From: Streptomyces sp. 71268
Lineage (GTDB): Bacteria; Actinomycetota; Actinomycetes; Streptomycetales; Streptomycetaceae
NCBI RefSeq assembly: GCF_029392895.1
Contig: NZ_CP114200.1
Span: 5,239,001 to 5,303,000 of the forward strand
Reading direction: 5' to 3'
DNA: 64,000 bases
Part shown: piece by piece, positions 52,657 through 61,238 of the stretch
Layout of the letters: the number at the start of each line of letters is the position of its first letter
How positions within the stretch are numbered: the stretch's first letter is position 1
Translations under genes and position numbers: made by a program
The notes under the pieces: generated by a model
What the model saw: only the letters and a program-made list of their open reading frames with translations
Database searches by the model: none
Told to the model about the DNA's origin: nothing

Positions 52657-53646
52657 ATGACCTCATCTGATGCCCCACAGACCCCACGCTTCTCCGGCGG
52701 CGAACGCTGGTCCGACCTCGACCGGCCGCCCCTCAACGAGTCCGCGCTGCGCCGGTCGCTGCTGCGCCCCGGCGGCCTGTGGACCGCGCTCGACGTGCTG
52801 CCCAGGACCGGCTCCACCAACACCGACCTCGTCGCCCGCGCCGCGGCCGGCGCCGGCGAGGGGCAGATCCTGATCGCCGAGGAGCAGACGGCCGGCCGCG
52901 GCCGGCTCGACCGGGGCTGGAGCGCGCCGCCGCGCTCCGGCCTCTTCTTCTCCGTGTTGCTCCAGCCCGGCCCGTCGGTGCCGGCCGAGCGGTGGGGCTG
53001 GCTGCCGCTGCTGGCCGGCGTCGCCACGGCCAGCGCCCTGTCCCGTACCGCCGGTGTGGACACGGCCCTCAAGTGGCCCAACGACCTGCTGGTCACGGTG
53101 CACGGGGAGGAGCGCAAGCTCGGCGGGATCCTCGCCGAGCGCACCATGGCGCACACCGCCGGCGCGAACGGCGCCGGGGCCGAGCCGGGCGTCGACTCGC
53201 GCACCGACGCGCGCGGGGCGCACGTCGCCGGCGCGGACGAGGCCGACGGCGCCGGCGTCGTGGTCGGCGTCGGGCTCAACGTCTCGCTGCGCGCCGCCGA
53301 GCTGCCCGTGCCCGGCGCGGGCTCGCTCACCCTGGCCGGCGCCAAGGAGGTGGACCGCGACCCGTTGTTGCGGGCCGTGCTGCGCTCGTTCGAGGAGTGG
53401 TACGGGAGGTGGCGGGAGGCCGACGGCGATCCGACGGCCTGTCGGCTTCAGGAGGCGTACGCGGCCGGCTGCGCCACCCTCGGCCGGTCCGTGCGGGCCA
53501 TGCTGCCGGGCGAGCGGGAGTGCGTCGGCCAGGCCGTGGCCATCGACGGGTACGGCCGGCTGGTCATCGAGACCGAGGGCGGGGGCCGGGAAGCGGTGTC
53601 CGCCGGGGACATCGTCCACCTGCGTCCTGCTTCGACGGGAGAGTGA
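52657..53646 (+). CDS. birA: Biotin-[acetyl-CoA carboxylase] ligase, group I
   Basis: A 329-residue ligase that activates biotin with ATP and attaches it to carrier Lys, chiefly AccA2. Core motifs are [18 protein letters not shown], the ATP loop [20 protein letters not shown] (variant of GRGRRGR), LKWPNDLLV and GVGLNVSLR. The C-terminal SH3-like domain ends with [11 protein letters not shown]. There is no N-terminal helix-turn-helix, so it is not a repressor. An Ala/Gly/Asp-rich insertion of about 35 residues sits between [12 protein letters not shown] and GVVVGVGLN. It is divergent from pccB. Confidence 0.93.
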   Translation: MTSSDAPQTPRFSGGERWSDLDRPPLNESALRRSLLRPGGLWTALDVLPRTGSTNTDLVARAAAGAGEGQILIAEEQTAGRGRLDRGWSAPPRSGLFFSVLLQPGPSVPAERWGWLPLLAGVATASALSRTAGVDTALKWPNDLLVTVHGEERKLGGILAERTMAHTAGANGAGAEPGVDSRTDARGAHVAGADEADGAGVVVGVGLNVSLRAAELPVPGAGSLTLAGAKEVDRDPLLRAVLRSFEEWYGRWREADGDPTACRLQEAYAAGCATLGRSVRAMLPGERECVGQAVAIDGYGRLVIETEGGGREAVSAGDIVHLRPASTGE

Positions 53647-54028
53647 GCTACGGCACACCTGTCGTATCGTTGTGCTGGTCCGTCCGGCTGGCCCGCTGGT
53701 GGGACGGGAGCGGGGGCGGTGCCCGCCGGCCGTGGTCGCGTAGGCGGCCGGGCTGGGGCGCTGCCGCCGCCCGGTGTTCCGGGGGCGCCGAGCGACGCGT
53801 GCCGCCCGTGGCACCGGGCACGATCGGCAGCACACGGTCGGTGACCGGTGGTGCGTGCGGTATCCGCGTGGGCTTCGAGTGTGCGCGCGGTGGTGCGCGG
53901 GGCGTCGCGCGCGAGGGCGGGCGGGGCGTCACGGGCGAGCGGAAGAACGGAAGGGCAGTGCGCAGGGACCGGACAGGGATTGGGGCCTCCTCGCCCAGGG
54001 CGACCACGCCACGGACAGGGGTACGCCG
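53647..54028. other. Intergenic region upstream of cya
   Basis: About 380 bp of GC-rich DNA between birA and cya. The cya frame is open upstream to 53774, but that part is Arg/Gly-rich without family match. Repeated GTGCGCGG-type motifs occur near 53880. No gene, terminator or clear operator is seen. Confidence 0.5.
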
Positions 54029-55279
54029 GTGAGCGTCGACGACTCGGGTGCCGGTGAACCGGCTCCCCCACACCCTCCGCGCACCGCGCCGGACGCGGCG
54101 CGGGCCGCCTCGGGCGCCGAGCGCCCCGCCGACCCGGCGGACGCCGTCGAGGAGGCGGGGGCGGAAGAGGACGGGGCGCCCCCGTCCCCGACCGACCCCG
54201 GCGCCGGACACGACCGCAACGCGGCGGCCGAGCGGGCCGCCGCCGTCGAGGACGACCCGATCGCGCTCAAGCTGGAGCAGCTCATCCTGGGCGCCGAGCG
54301 GCGGTACACGCCCTTCCAGGCGGCCCGCAGCGCCGGTGTCTCGATGGAGCTGGCCTCCCGCTTCTGGCGGGCCATGGGGTTCGCGGACATCGGCCAGGCC
54401 AAGGCGCTCACCGAGGCGGACGTGCTGGCGCTGCGCCGGCTCGCGGGCCTGGTCGAGGCCGGGCTGCTGAGCGAGCCGATGGCGGTGCAGGTCGCCCGCT
54501 CGACCGGGCAGACCACGGCGCGGCTCGCCGACTGGCAGATCGACTCCTTCCTGGAGGGGCTCACCGAGCCGCAGGAGCCGGGGATGACCCGGACCGAGAT
54601 CGCGTACCCGCTGGTCGAACTCCTCCTGCCGGAGTTGGAGGAGTTCATCGTCTACGTGTGGCGACGCCAGTTGGCGGCGGCCACCGGGCGCGTGGTGCAG
54701 GCGCAGGACGACGCGGAGATGGTCAACCGCCGGCTGGCCGTCGGCTTCGCCGACCTGGTCGGGTTCACGCGACTGACCCGGCGCCTTGAGGAGGAGGAGC
54801 TGGGCGAGCTGGTCGAGGCGTTCGAGACCACGGCGGCCGACCTGGTGGCGGCGCACGGCGGACGGCTCATCAAGACGCTGGGCGACGAGGTGCTGTACGC
54901 GGCCGACGACGCGGGCGTCGCGGCGGAGATCGGGCTGCGGCTCATCGAGACGATGTCGCACGACGAGACGATGCCGGCGCTGCGGGTGGGGCTCGCCTTC
55001 GGGTCGGTGACGACGCGGATGGGCGACGTGTTCGGTACGACGGTCAACCTGGCGAGCCGGCTGACATCGATAGCACCGAAGGACGCCGTGCTCGTGGACG
55101 GCGCCCTCGCGGACGAGTTGTCGCGCACCGGCGACGCGCCGCGCTCCGAGGCGGAGGCCGCGGCGGCCGAGAAGGAGGGCGAGTCCGTGAAGTACCGGTT
55201 CGCGCTCCAGCCCATGTGGCAGCGCGCCGTCCGTGGACTCGGCGTCGTCGAACCCTGGCTCCTCACCCGCCGCCCCTGA
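54029..55279 (+). CDS. cya: Class III adenylate cyclase
   Basis: A 416-residue soluble cyclase. Residues 1-75 are acidic and Pro-rich. A helical domain follows (LEQLILGAERRYTPFQAARS, LTEADVLALRRLAGLVEAGL). The cyclase homology domain starts at about residue 231 with VGFADLVGFTRLTRRLEEEE (metal Asp), then GGRLIKTLGDEVLYAADD (adenine-binding Lys and second metal Asp) and FGTTVNLASRLTSIAPKDAV (transition-state Asn and Arg). It makes cAMP, which in Streptomyces affects germination and antibiotic timing. GTG 54029 follows AGGGG by 8 nt. Position next to birA fits SCO4928. Confidence 0.93.
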   Translation: MSVDDSGAGEPAPPHPPRTAPDAARAASGAERPADPADAVEEAGAEEDGAPPSPTDPGAGHDRNAAAERAAAVEDDPIALKLEQLILGAERRYTPFQAARSAGVSMELASRFWRAMGFADIGQAKALTEADVLALRRLAGLVEAGLLSEPMAVQVARSTGQTTARLADWQIDSFLEGLTEPQEPGMTRTEIAYPLVELLLPELEEFIVYVWRRQLAAATGRVVQAQDDAEMVNRRLAVGFADLVGFTRLTRRLEEEELGELVEAFETTAADLVAAHGGRLIKTLGDEVLYAADDAGVAAEIGLRLIETMSHDETMPALRVGLAFGSVTTRMGDVFGTTVNLASRLTSIAPKDAVLVDGALADELSRTGDAPRSEAEAAAAEKEGESVKYRFALQPMWQRAVRGLGVVEPWLLTRRP

Positions 55280-55397
55280 CCCCGCCCCGGCCCCGCCCTG
55301 CCCCGGGCCCCCGCCCCCGCGCCCGGCGCCGCTGCCCCTCCGGCACCGGCGCCGCGCTGCTTCCGGGGTCGGGGGCGCGGGGCCGTGCCGTATGCGG

Positions 55398-55459
55398 ATT
55401 CCGTACACCAGGGGCGTGTCGTACGCCCATTCCGTACACCGGTGGCGTTGTCGTACGCC
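55398..55459. repeat. Two tandem copies of a 30-31 bp motif
   Basis: ATTCCGTACACC followed by GTCGTACGCC occurs at 55398-55427 and again at 55429-55459 with few differences. The motif lies midway in the 359-bp gap between cya and the enoyl-CoA hydratase gene, 180 bp from the latter's start. The gap otherwise shows C-rich sequence after cya and no gene. The arms GTAC and GTACG give short palindromes. Confidence 0.7.
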
Positions 55460-55638
55460 GAGGTCGCGGACCGACCCGCACCCGACCCGCTCAGCACCCG
55501 CCTTCCTCTCCGCGCTCTTCCGGTCGTCGGTCAGACGGTCGGACGGTCGGTCGGTGGGGGCGGGAGGTAGCGGGGGTGCGGGTGGGGCTGCGATGATCCG
55601 ACGGCAGGTTCACGATCGTTAACCGGGAGGGTGGCGTG

Positions 55639-56433
55639 ATGGCGGAGCAGCGGTTCGGTGAGTGGGTGGCCGTGCGACGGGACGGCTTCGTGGCCGAGCT
55701 GGTGCTCGACCGGCCGCAGGCCATGAACGCGGTCTCGACGGAGATGGCCCGCTCCATCGCGGCGGCGTGCGCCGCGCTCGGCGCGGACCGGGACGTGCGG
55801 GCCGTGGTGCTGACCTCGACGCACGAGCGCGCGTTCTGCGTGGGCGCCGACCTGAAGGAGCGCAACTCGTTCAGCGACGCCGACCTGGGCCGGCAGCGGC
55901 CGGTGGCGCGCGGCGCGTACACCGGCGTCCTTGAGCTGCCGGTCCCGGCCATCGCCGCGGTGCACGGTTACGCGCTGGGCGGCGGGTTCGAGCTGGCCCT
56001 GTCGTGCGACGTGATCGTGGCCGACCGGACGGCCGTGGTGGCGCTGCCCGAGGTGTCCGTGGGCGTGATTCCCGGCGGTGGGGGTACCCAGTTGTTGCCG
56101 CGCCGGGTGGGCGCGGCGCGCGCCGCCGAGCTGGTGTTCTCGGCGCGCCGGGTCGCCGCCGACGAGGCGCGCGAACTCGGCCTCGTGGACCAGCTCGTGG
56201 ACGCGGGCGAGGCCCGGACCGCGGCGCTTGAGCTGGCCGGCCGGATCGCCGCCCACTCGCCGGTGGGGCTGCGGGCGGCCAAGCGGGCGCTGCGCCTGGG
56301 CCAGGGCCTCGACCTGCGGGCCGGGCTTGAGGTCGAGGACGCGGCGTGGCGGTCGGTGGCCTTCTCCGGCGACCGGGCCGAGGGCGTGGCGGCGTTCAAC
56401 GAGAAGCGGACGCCGCGATGGCCGGGTGAGTGA
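55639..56433 (+). CDS. Enoyl-CoA hydratase/isomerase family protein
   Basis: A 264-residue crotonase-fold enzyme. It has VAELVLDRPQAMNAVSTEMA, the first oxyanion loop AFCVGADLKERNSF, the second PAIAAVHGYALGGGFELALS and the catalytic-Glu region LPEVSVGVIPGGGGTQLLPR. These are the residues of active hydratases (a Glu in PEVSVG). It hydrates 2-enoyl-CoA in fatty-acid or amino-acid breakdown; the chain length is unknown. ATG 55639 is 7 nt after GGGAGG; GTG 55636 is the codon before it. Confidence 0.92.
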   Translation: MAEQRFGEWVAVRRDGFVAELVLDRPQAMNAVSTEMARSIAAACAALGADRDVRAVVLTSTHERAFCVGADLKERNSFSDADLGRQRPVARGAYTGVLELPVPAIAAVHGYALGGGFELALSCDVIVADRTAVVALPEVSVGVIPGGGGTQLLPRRVGAARAAELVFSARRVAADEARELGLVDQLVDAGEARTAALELAGRIAAHSPVGLRAAKRALRLGQGLDLRAGLEVEDAAWRSVAFSGDRAEGVAAFNEKRTPRWPGE

Positions 56434-56630
56434 GCGGGCTGGCGCGGGCGGCGTGACGGGGGTCCGGTTGGTATGGATGCGGGAGGTTACGGGCGAGCAG
56501 CGTTGACCGTCCTTCCGCGTTGACCGAGACTCCGGGGGCGGGAGAGTGGCGCCGGCATGGGCCTCTCTTCCGCGTCTAAACCTGCCGCAAGCGAAAATTG
56601 CCGAACATTCTTACGCTGAGGTGCAGGCAT

Positions 56631-58043
56631 GTGCGGACAGTGACGGAATGCGAGGCGTGTGTGACGGACCGGGGCGATGCGAGGCTGGCTGCCGTGGTGG
56701 AGCTCGCGCAGGCGATGGCGGCCGCGCACACGGCACGGGAGTCGATGCGCGCCGCCGCGCTGAGCGCACTGGCTGCCCTTGAGGGGTCGTTCGCCGCGAT
56801 CTGCGTGTGGGAGCGCGAGCTGGGGCGGCTGCGGGTGCTGGTCAACGTGGGGGAGCTGGCCCCGGGCGAGGAGCAGTTCCCGGTGGACGAGGCGTACCCG
56901 GTGCACGACTTCCCGGAGATCACGGAGTTCCTGCACGAGCGGTGGATCAACGGCGGCGAGCCGCGCGCCTGGGTGGAGACGGCGTCGGGCGAGGTGGCCA
57001 CGGACGAGGTGGCGGCCGGCGCGGCCTCGGGCGAGGCGGCGGCCGGTGCGGCCGGCGCGGGTGGTGGGCGCCGTGGCGGGGCGCGGTCCGGGCGGGTGGC
57101 GGCGCTGCGGCGGCGCGGCCGGGGCTGCTGCGTGGTGGCGCCGATCGTGCTGCGCGGGCGGGCGTGGGGCGAGCTGTACGTGGCGCGGCCCCCGGGGCGG
57201 CCGGCGTTCGACCGGGCCGACGCCGACTTCGCCACCGTGCTGGCGTCGGTCACGGCCGCCGGGATCGCCCAGAGCGAGCGGCTTGAGGAGGCTCACCGGC
57301 TGGCCTTCACCGACCCGCTGACCGGGCTGGCCAACCGGCGCGCGGTGGACATGCGCCTTGACGAGGCGCTGGAGGCGCACACCCGGCAGGGCGCGGTGGT
57401 GAGCCTGGTGGTGTGCGACCTCAACGGGCTCAAGCGAGTCAACGACTCGCTCGGCCACGAGACGGGCGACCGGTTGCTGGAACGATTCGGCTCGGTGCTC
57501 TCGGTGTGTGGGGCGATGCTGCCGGGGGCGCTGGCGGCCCGGCTCGGCGGCGACGAGTTCTGCCTGCTCGCGGTCGGCCCGCCGGCGGACGAGGTGGTGG
57601 CGATCGCCGACGAGCTGTGCCGCCGGGCGGGCGCCCTCGAACTGGGCGAGGGCGTGGCCTGCGGCGTGGCGTCCACCGGCGACCCGATCGGCCCGGTGCG
57701 CTCGGCGCGCCGGCTGTTCCGGCTGGCGGACGCGGCCCAGTACCGCGCGAAGGCCGCCCACGCGGACCGCCCGGTGGTCGCCGGTCGCGACGGCGGCACC
57801 AAGGACCCGGTGGTCCGGCTCGCCGACGCCCCGGCCCCCACCGCGGACCGCCGCCGCATCCGCGGCCGGGGCCGCGGCAACGGCGCCTCCCGTGGCAAGG
57901 CCGCCCCCCAGCCCGGCGGCGCCCCGGGCGGCACGCCCGGCGCCCCCGGCTCCCCGGGCGCCGGCAACGGCCCCGGCGGTGGCCTGTCCGGCGGCGGTGG
58001 CGTGCCCGGCGGCGGGCTGGCGGGAGGCCGCGGGCGGCGGTGA
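56631..58043 (+). CDS. GAF-GGDEF diguanylate cyclase
   Basis: A 470-residue soluble signalling enzyme. Residues 10-215 form a GAF sensor interrupted by an Ala/Gly/Glu-rich insert (about residues 112-155). The GGDEF domain follows (AFTDPLTGLANRRAVDMRLD, VVCDLNGLKRVNDSLGHETG), with active-site GGDEF at residues 306-310. The inhibitory R-x-x-D site expected before it is not present (LPGALAARL). The last 80 residues are a basic, then Gly/Pro-rich tail. It should make cyclic di-GMP from GTP. It starts at GTG 56631, with GAGGTG 7 nt upstream. Its place after the enoyl-CoA hydratase matches SCO4931 as I recall. Confidence 0.9.
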   Translation: MRTVTECEACVTDRGDARLAAVVELAQAMAAAHTARESMRAAALSALAALEGSFAAICVWERELGRLRVLVNVGELAPGEEQFPVDEAYPVHDFPEITEFLHERWINGGEPRAWVETASGEVATDEVAAGAASGEAAAGAAGAGGGRRGGARSGRVAALRRRGRGCCVVAPIVLRGRAWGELYVARPPGRPAFDRADADFATVLASVTAAGIAQSERLEEAHRLAFTDPLTGLANRRAVDMRLDEALEAHTRQGAVVSLVVCDLNGLKRVNDSLGHETGDRLLERFGSVLSVCGAMLPGALAARLGGDEFCLLAVGPPADEVVAIADELCRRAGALELGEGVACGVASTGDPIGPVRSARRLFRLADAAQYRAKAAHADRPVVAGRDGGTKDPVVRLADAPAPTADRRRIRGRGRGNGASRGKAAPQPGGAPGGTPGAPGSPGAGNGPGGGLSGGGGVPGGGLAGGRGRR

Positions 58044-58334
58044 GCGGGGGCGCGAGCATGTGGCGGGTTCACCGCCGCCTGCGGGCGCGTGGCGGGTCCG
58101 GGTGCGACTCGGCCCGGTTGGTGTGGCGTGCGGCGCGCCGGACGCCGGCCGACATCGCTCGTACGCCGTGGGGACAGCTCCCGCGCGTGACGGCTGGCCC
58201 GGTTGGCGCGGTGCGCCGGCCGACGTCGTTCGTACGCCGCCGGCCGAGTCCCCGCGCGTCGGCCGGGGCGGTACGGCCCCCGGGAGCCCTGACGCGGGCG
58301 GCGGCCGGGCTCGGTGGGGGTGCTCGCCCGGGGC
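58044..58334. other. Intergenic region after the GGDEF gene
   Basis: About 290 bp. It holds two similar stretches, TCGCTCGTACGCCGTG near 58157 and TCGTTCGTACGCCGCC near 58227, each followed by a Pro-coding-like run, as if a short segment had been duplicated. No gene is supported. Confidence 0.5.
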
Positions 58335-58517
58335 TCAGCGGCGTTGTGCCCAGACGATCAGCAGGGTGACGAGCGCCGAGCCTCCCGCGCTCGCCGCGCC
58401 GGCCAGGGCCTGGAGCGCGAGGCGGCGGGTCAGCCGCCGCCACCGGCGGGGCCGGCCGGGCGGTGGCGCCTCCTCGCCGTCGTGGGGGCGGCGGCTGGGT
58501 GGGTGGGTGCTGGTGAT
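58335..58517 (-). CDS. Small C-terminally anchored membrane protein, putative ATC start
   Basis: A 60-residue protein. It has an Arg/Pro-rich cytoplasmic start (STHPPSRRPHDGEEAPPP, then RPRRWRRLTRR) and a hydrophobic C-terminus (ALAGAASAGGSALVTLLIVW followed by AQRR). Third positions are over 90% G or C inside this interval and fall before it, which marks the coding limits. The only strong ribosome-binding site (GAGGAGGAG, minus strand, just upstream) precedes an ATC at 58515-58517, not ATG or GTG. In-frame alternatives are GTG near 58608 and ATG 58712, neither with a site. It is divergent from the large repeat protein; function unknown. Confidence 0.55.
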   Translation of the reverse strand: MTSTHPPSRRPHDGEEAPPPGRPRRWRRLTRRLALQALAGAASAGGSALVTLLIVWAQRR

Positions 58518-58835
58518 GGCTCCTCCTCGGGTCGGTACTGGCCGGTGGGGCTCACTGTCGACCGGCGGCGGGGAGTTGCGGCAAGGGGCGACGGGGGGTG
58601 CGCGGGGAATCGGCGACACCGTCCCGCACCCGTCGCCAGGCGGGGCGACACCCCGCGCGGCGGCGCCCCGTCGCCGGAGGTGGCGACGGGGTGTCGCCGA
58701 TGTGACTGGCAACGGTCGAACCGGTCGTCAGCCGCACACCGGGCCGCGATAGTGGGGGAGTTGGCGGTCGTCCCCGCCGACGCGAGCGGCGGGACACGTC
58801 AGCGGGCCCGCGACACACCGAGTCAAGGGGCGGGC
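58518..58835. other. Region between the small membrane gene and the repeat-protein gene
   Basis: About 318 bp with lower third-position GC bias in all frames. GTCGCC/GGCGAC-type palindromes recur (CCGTCGCC, GGTGGCGACGGGGTGTCGCC near 58670-58700). A -10-like GATAGT at 58747-58752 could serve the downstream gene. No gene is seen. Confidence 0.5.
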
Positions 58836-61205
58836 GTGGCAGGCGAGAGCACGGCAGGGGCACTGGCCCCGCTGAACACCGGACTGGCCGAGGACAAGCG
58901 GGCGTTGGCCCAGACGCTGCGCGAGCTGTTCGCGTGCCTGGAAACCAGCGTCCGGCGCTACGCGATACACCGGCACCTCGACAAGGGAACGGTCTCCCGC
59001 TACCTGAACGGTGGCCGCACCCCGCCCTGGTCGTTCATCGCGAACCTGATGACCGACCTCGCCGACGAGGGCAAGCCGGTCACGGCCGAGGTCGAGGAGT
59101 TGCTGCGGAAGTTGCACGGCAGGTCGCGGCGGGCCGGCTCCGCCGCCTCCGAGGTCCAGCGGCTCCACGACCGGCTCGCCGAGGCCGACGCGGAGGCGCG
59201 CCAGGGCAAGAAGCTGGCCGGGGCGCTGACCGAGGTCTTACGGGACCGGGAACGGCGGCTCGCGACGCTCCAGCGCAAGATCAACCGGCTGGAGGAGGAG
59301 CGCGCGGCGGACCGCCACGCGTACGGCCAGGCGCTGATCGCCTGGCGCGGCACCTACCAGGAGCTGCGGGAGGAGCGCGACCGGCTGCTGCGCGAGGTGG
59401 ACGACCTCCAGGGCGCGCTGGCCGAAGCCAAGCGGGAGGTCAGCGAGGCCGAGGAGCAGTGCACCCGGCTGGAGGGGCAGCTCGCCGAGGCCGAGAAGCG
59501 GGCCGGGGAGGCCGGCGAGCGGCCGGGTCTGCTGGAGATCCTGGAGACGACGGACCGTACGGCCTCGGTACCCCAACTGGTCGACCTGGTGACCCACCTG
59601 AGCGTGCCGGGGCGTACCGCGATGGCCACCGAGCTGGTGAAGTCGGCGGGCCAGTCGCGGCCGGTGGAGGAGGCCGCCACCCTGATCGAGGCGTTGTACG
59701 GAGCGGGGCACCACCGGCAGGCGGAGGCGGCGCTGCCCGCCCTGGTGCTGGTGCGGCCCGCCGCCGACGTCGCCGTCTTCATCCGGCACTTCGGCGGGGA
59801 GGGTCTGGAGGCCGCCACGGCGACCGTCATGAAGACCTCGCTGGAGATCCACTCGATGTCCGACATCGCGCACGTGGTGCTGAATCTGGTCCGGTTCGGG
59901 CAGAGGGCCAGCGCGCGGGTGTACCTGGGGGCCGCCACCACCGTCAAACCCGTCACGGACGTGGTGGACCTGGTCGTCCTGCTCGACGGGGTGGGCGCCC
60001 GGCAGACGGTCGAAGCCGCTCTGGAGGTGTGCGCGCGGGAGCGCTCCGTCCAGGAGGTGGCCGAGCTGTGCGAGCTGCTGGCGGTGGGCCCGTCCCGCGA
60101 GGCGGCGACCTGCCTGGAACGGGTGGCGGCCGAGACGCGGCCCGCCCGCGACGTCGTGGACCTGGCCGTGATGGTCTCCCGGTTCGCGCGCTCCGGCGCG
60201 GACCGGCTGCTGTGGCACAGCGTCAACCACCGGCGGCACGAGCACGGGTACCTGGTCGCGCTGGTCACGGCGCTGAACACGGCGAGCCTCCACGAGCGGG
60301 CCACCTGGCTGCTCTCCCACGCGGTGGGCGACTGGAGCGTGCCGGAGGTCGGGAGGCTGGTGGGCGCGCTGTACGTCGCCGGGCACTGGCAGCACGCGGT
60401 CGACGTACTGACCCAGGCGTTGCGGGCGCACGGCCCGGACGAGGCGGCCTCGCTGGTCGCGGTGGTCGACGACAGCCTGGAGGGCGGCGCCTGGACGATC
60501 CTCTCCGAAGCCTGTGCGGTGCAGACACCGGAGGAACTCGCGGTGCTCATCGCGCGGCTGGGCGAGTGCGGGGCGCGCGGTCACGCGAGCCGGGTCTTCT
60601 GGAAGGGGCTGCGCAGCCACTTCGCCGGGCACGCGGTGCACCTGGTGCGCAGCGTGCGCCAACGCGGCAGCGACCTGCTGGCCCCCGCCGCGTTGCGGGA
60701 CCACGCCCACCGGGCCTCGGTCGGCGACGTCGTGGATCTGGCCTGCGCCCTGGCGGCGGCTGGGCACCCCCAGGACGCGCGCTCCCTGCTGGCCCAGGCG
60801 GGCAGCGGCGACCGCGCCCGTTTCCTGGGCCTGCTGTCGGACCTGGCCAGCCGGGACGAGCGGCTCGCGCGGTCGCTCGTACGGGACGTGGCGCTGGGCG
60901 CGCCGGTCCCGGAGCGGGTCAGGCTGGCGGTGGCGCTCGCGGCCTCCGCCGCCGAGACCGCCGCGTACGAGCAGTGCCTGCTGGAAGCGCTGCGCCAGGG
61001 GGACCCCGGGGAACTGGCCGAGTTCACCCGGCTCCGCAAGGCCGCCCGCAAGAAGCGGAAGAAGGCCCTGGACCAGGTCGCCAAGGACGGCCTGCGGCGC
61101 GAGCGCAGGCAGCGGCAGCGGGAGTTCGTCCGCAAGATACCGGGGCTCGCGGGGCGCGGGGCGGACGAGGCGGCGGACGCGGAGGTCGCGACGAACGGAT
61201 GGTGA
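58836..61205 (+). CDS. Helix-turn-helix, coiled-coil and 32-residue helical repeat protein
   Basis: A 789-residue protein of unrecognised family. Residues 20-90 look like a helix-turn-helix (LRELFACLETSVRRYAIHRH, LDKGTVSRYLNGGRTPPWSF). Residues 100-228 are a long coiled coil (LQRKINRLEEERAADR, LAEAKREVSEAEEQCTRLEG). Residues 240-725 contain about 15 repeats of exactly 32 residues, pattern (R/K)-P-V-x-(D/E)-(V/L)-x-x-L-(V/I)-x-x-L-x-x-x-G followed by a second helix; the anchor Leu falls at 251, 283, 379, 411, 443, 508, 540, 571, 603, 635, 667 and 697. The C-terminus (734-767) is strongly basic. Twin-helix repeats suggest a TPR/PPR-like superhelix. No enzyme motif, signal or membrane helix. GTG 58836 has AAGGGG 5 nt upstream. 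Confidence 0.85.
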   Translation: MAGESTAGALAPLNTGLAEDKRALAQTLRELFACLETSVRRYAIHRHLDKGTVSRYLNGGRTPPWSFIANLMTDLADEGKPVTAEVEELLRKLHGRSRRAGSAASEVQRLHDRLAEADAEARQGKKLAGALTEVLRDRERRLATLQRKINRLEEERAADRHAYGQALIAWRGTYQELREERDRLLREVDDLQGALAEAKREVSEAEEQCTRLEGQLAEAEKRAGEAGERPGLLEILETTDRTASVPQLVDLVTHLSVPGRTAMATELVKSAGQSRPVEEAATLIEALYGAGHHRQAEAALPALVLVRPAADVAVFIRHFGGEGLEAATATVMKTSLEIHSMSDIAHVVLNLVRFGQRASARVYLGAATTVKPVTDVVDLVVLLDGVGARQTVEAALEVCARERSVQEVAELCELLAVGPSREAATCLERVAAETRPARDVVDLAVMVSRFARSGADRLLWHSVNHRRHEHGYLVALVTALNTASLHERATWLLSHAVGDWSVPEVGRLVGALYVAGHWQHAVDVLTQALRAHGPDEAASLVAVVDDSLEGGAWTILSEACAVQTPEELAVLIARLGECGARGHASRVFWKGLRSHFAGHAVHLVRSVRQRGSDLLAPAALRDHAHRASVGDVVDLACALAAAGHPQDARSLLAQAGSGDRARFLGLLSDLASRDERLARSLVRDVALGAPVPERVRLAVALAASAAETAAYEQCLLEALRQGDPGELAEFTRLRKAARKKRKKALDQVAKDGLRRERRQRQREFVRKIPGLAGRGADEAADAEVATNGW

Positions 61206-61230
61206 CAGGTCGCGATTCAGTCTCTAGGGT
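61202..61230 (+). promoter_or_regulatory. hutH promoter
   Basis: A -35-like GTGACA (61202-61207), a 17-bp spacer and -10 TAGGGT (61225-61230) lie 8 nt before ATG 61239. The -35 overlaps the stop codon of the repeat-protein gene. The mRNA would be leaderless or nearly so. Confidence 0.7.
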
Positions 61231-61238
61231 GCCTGAAT

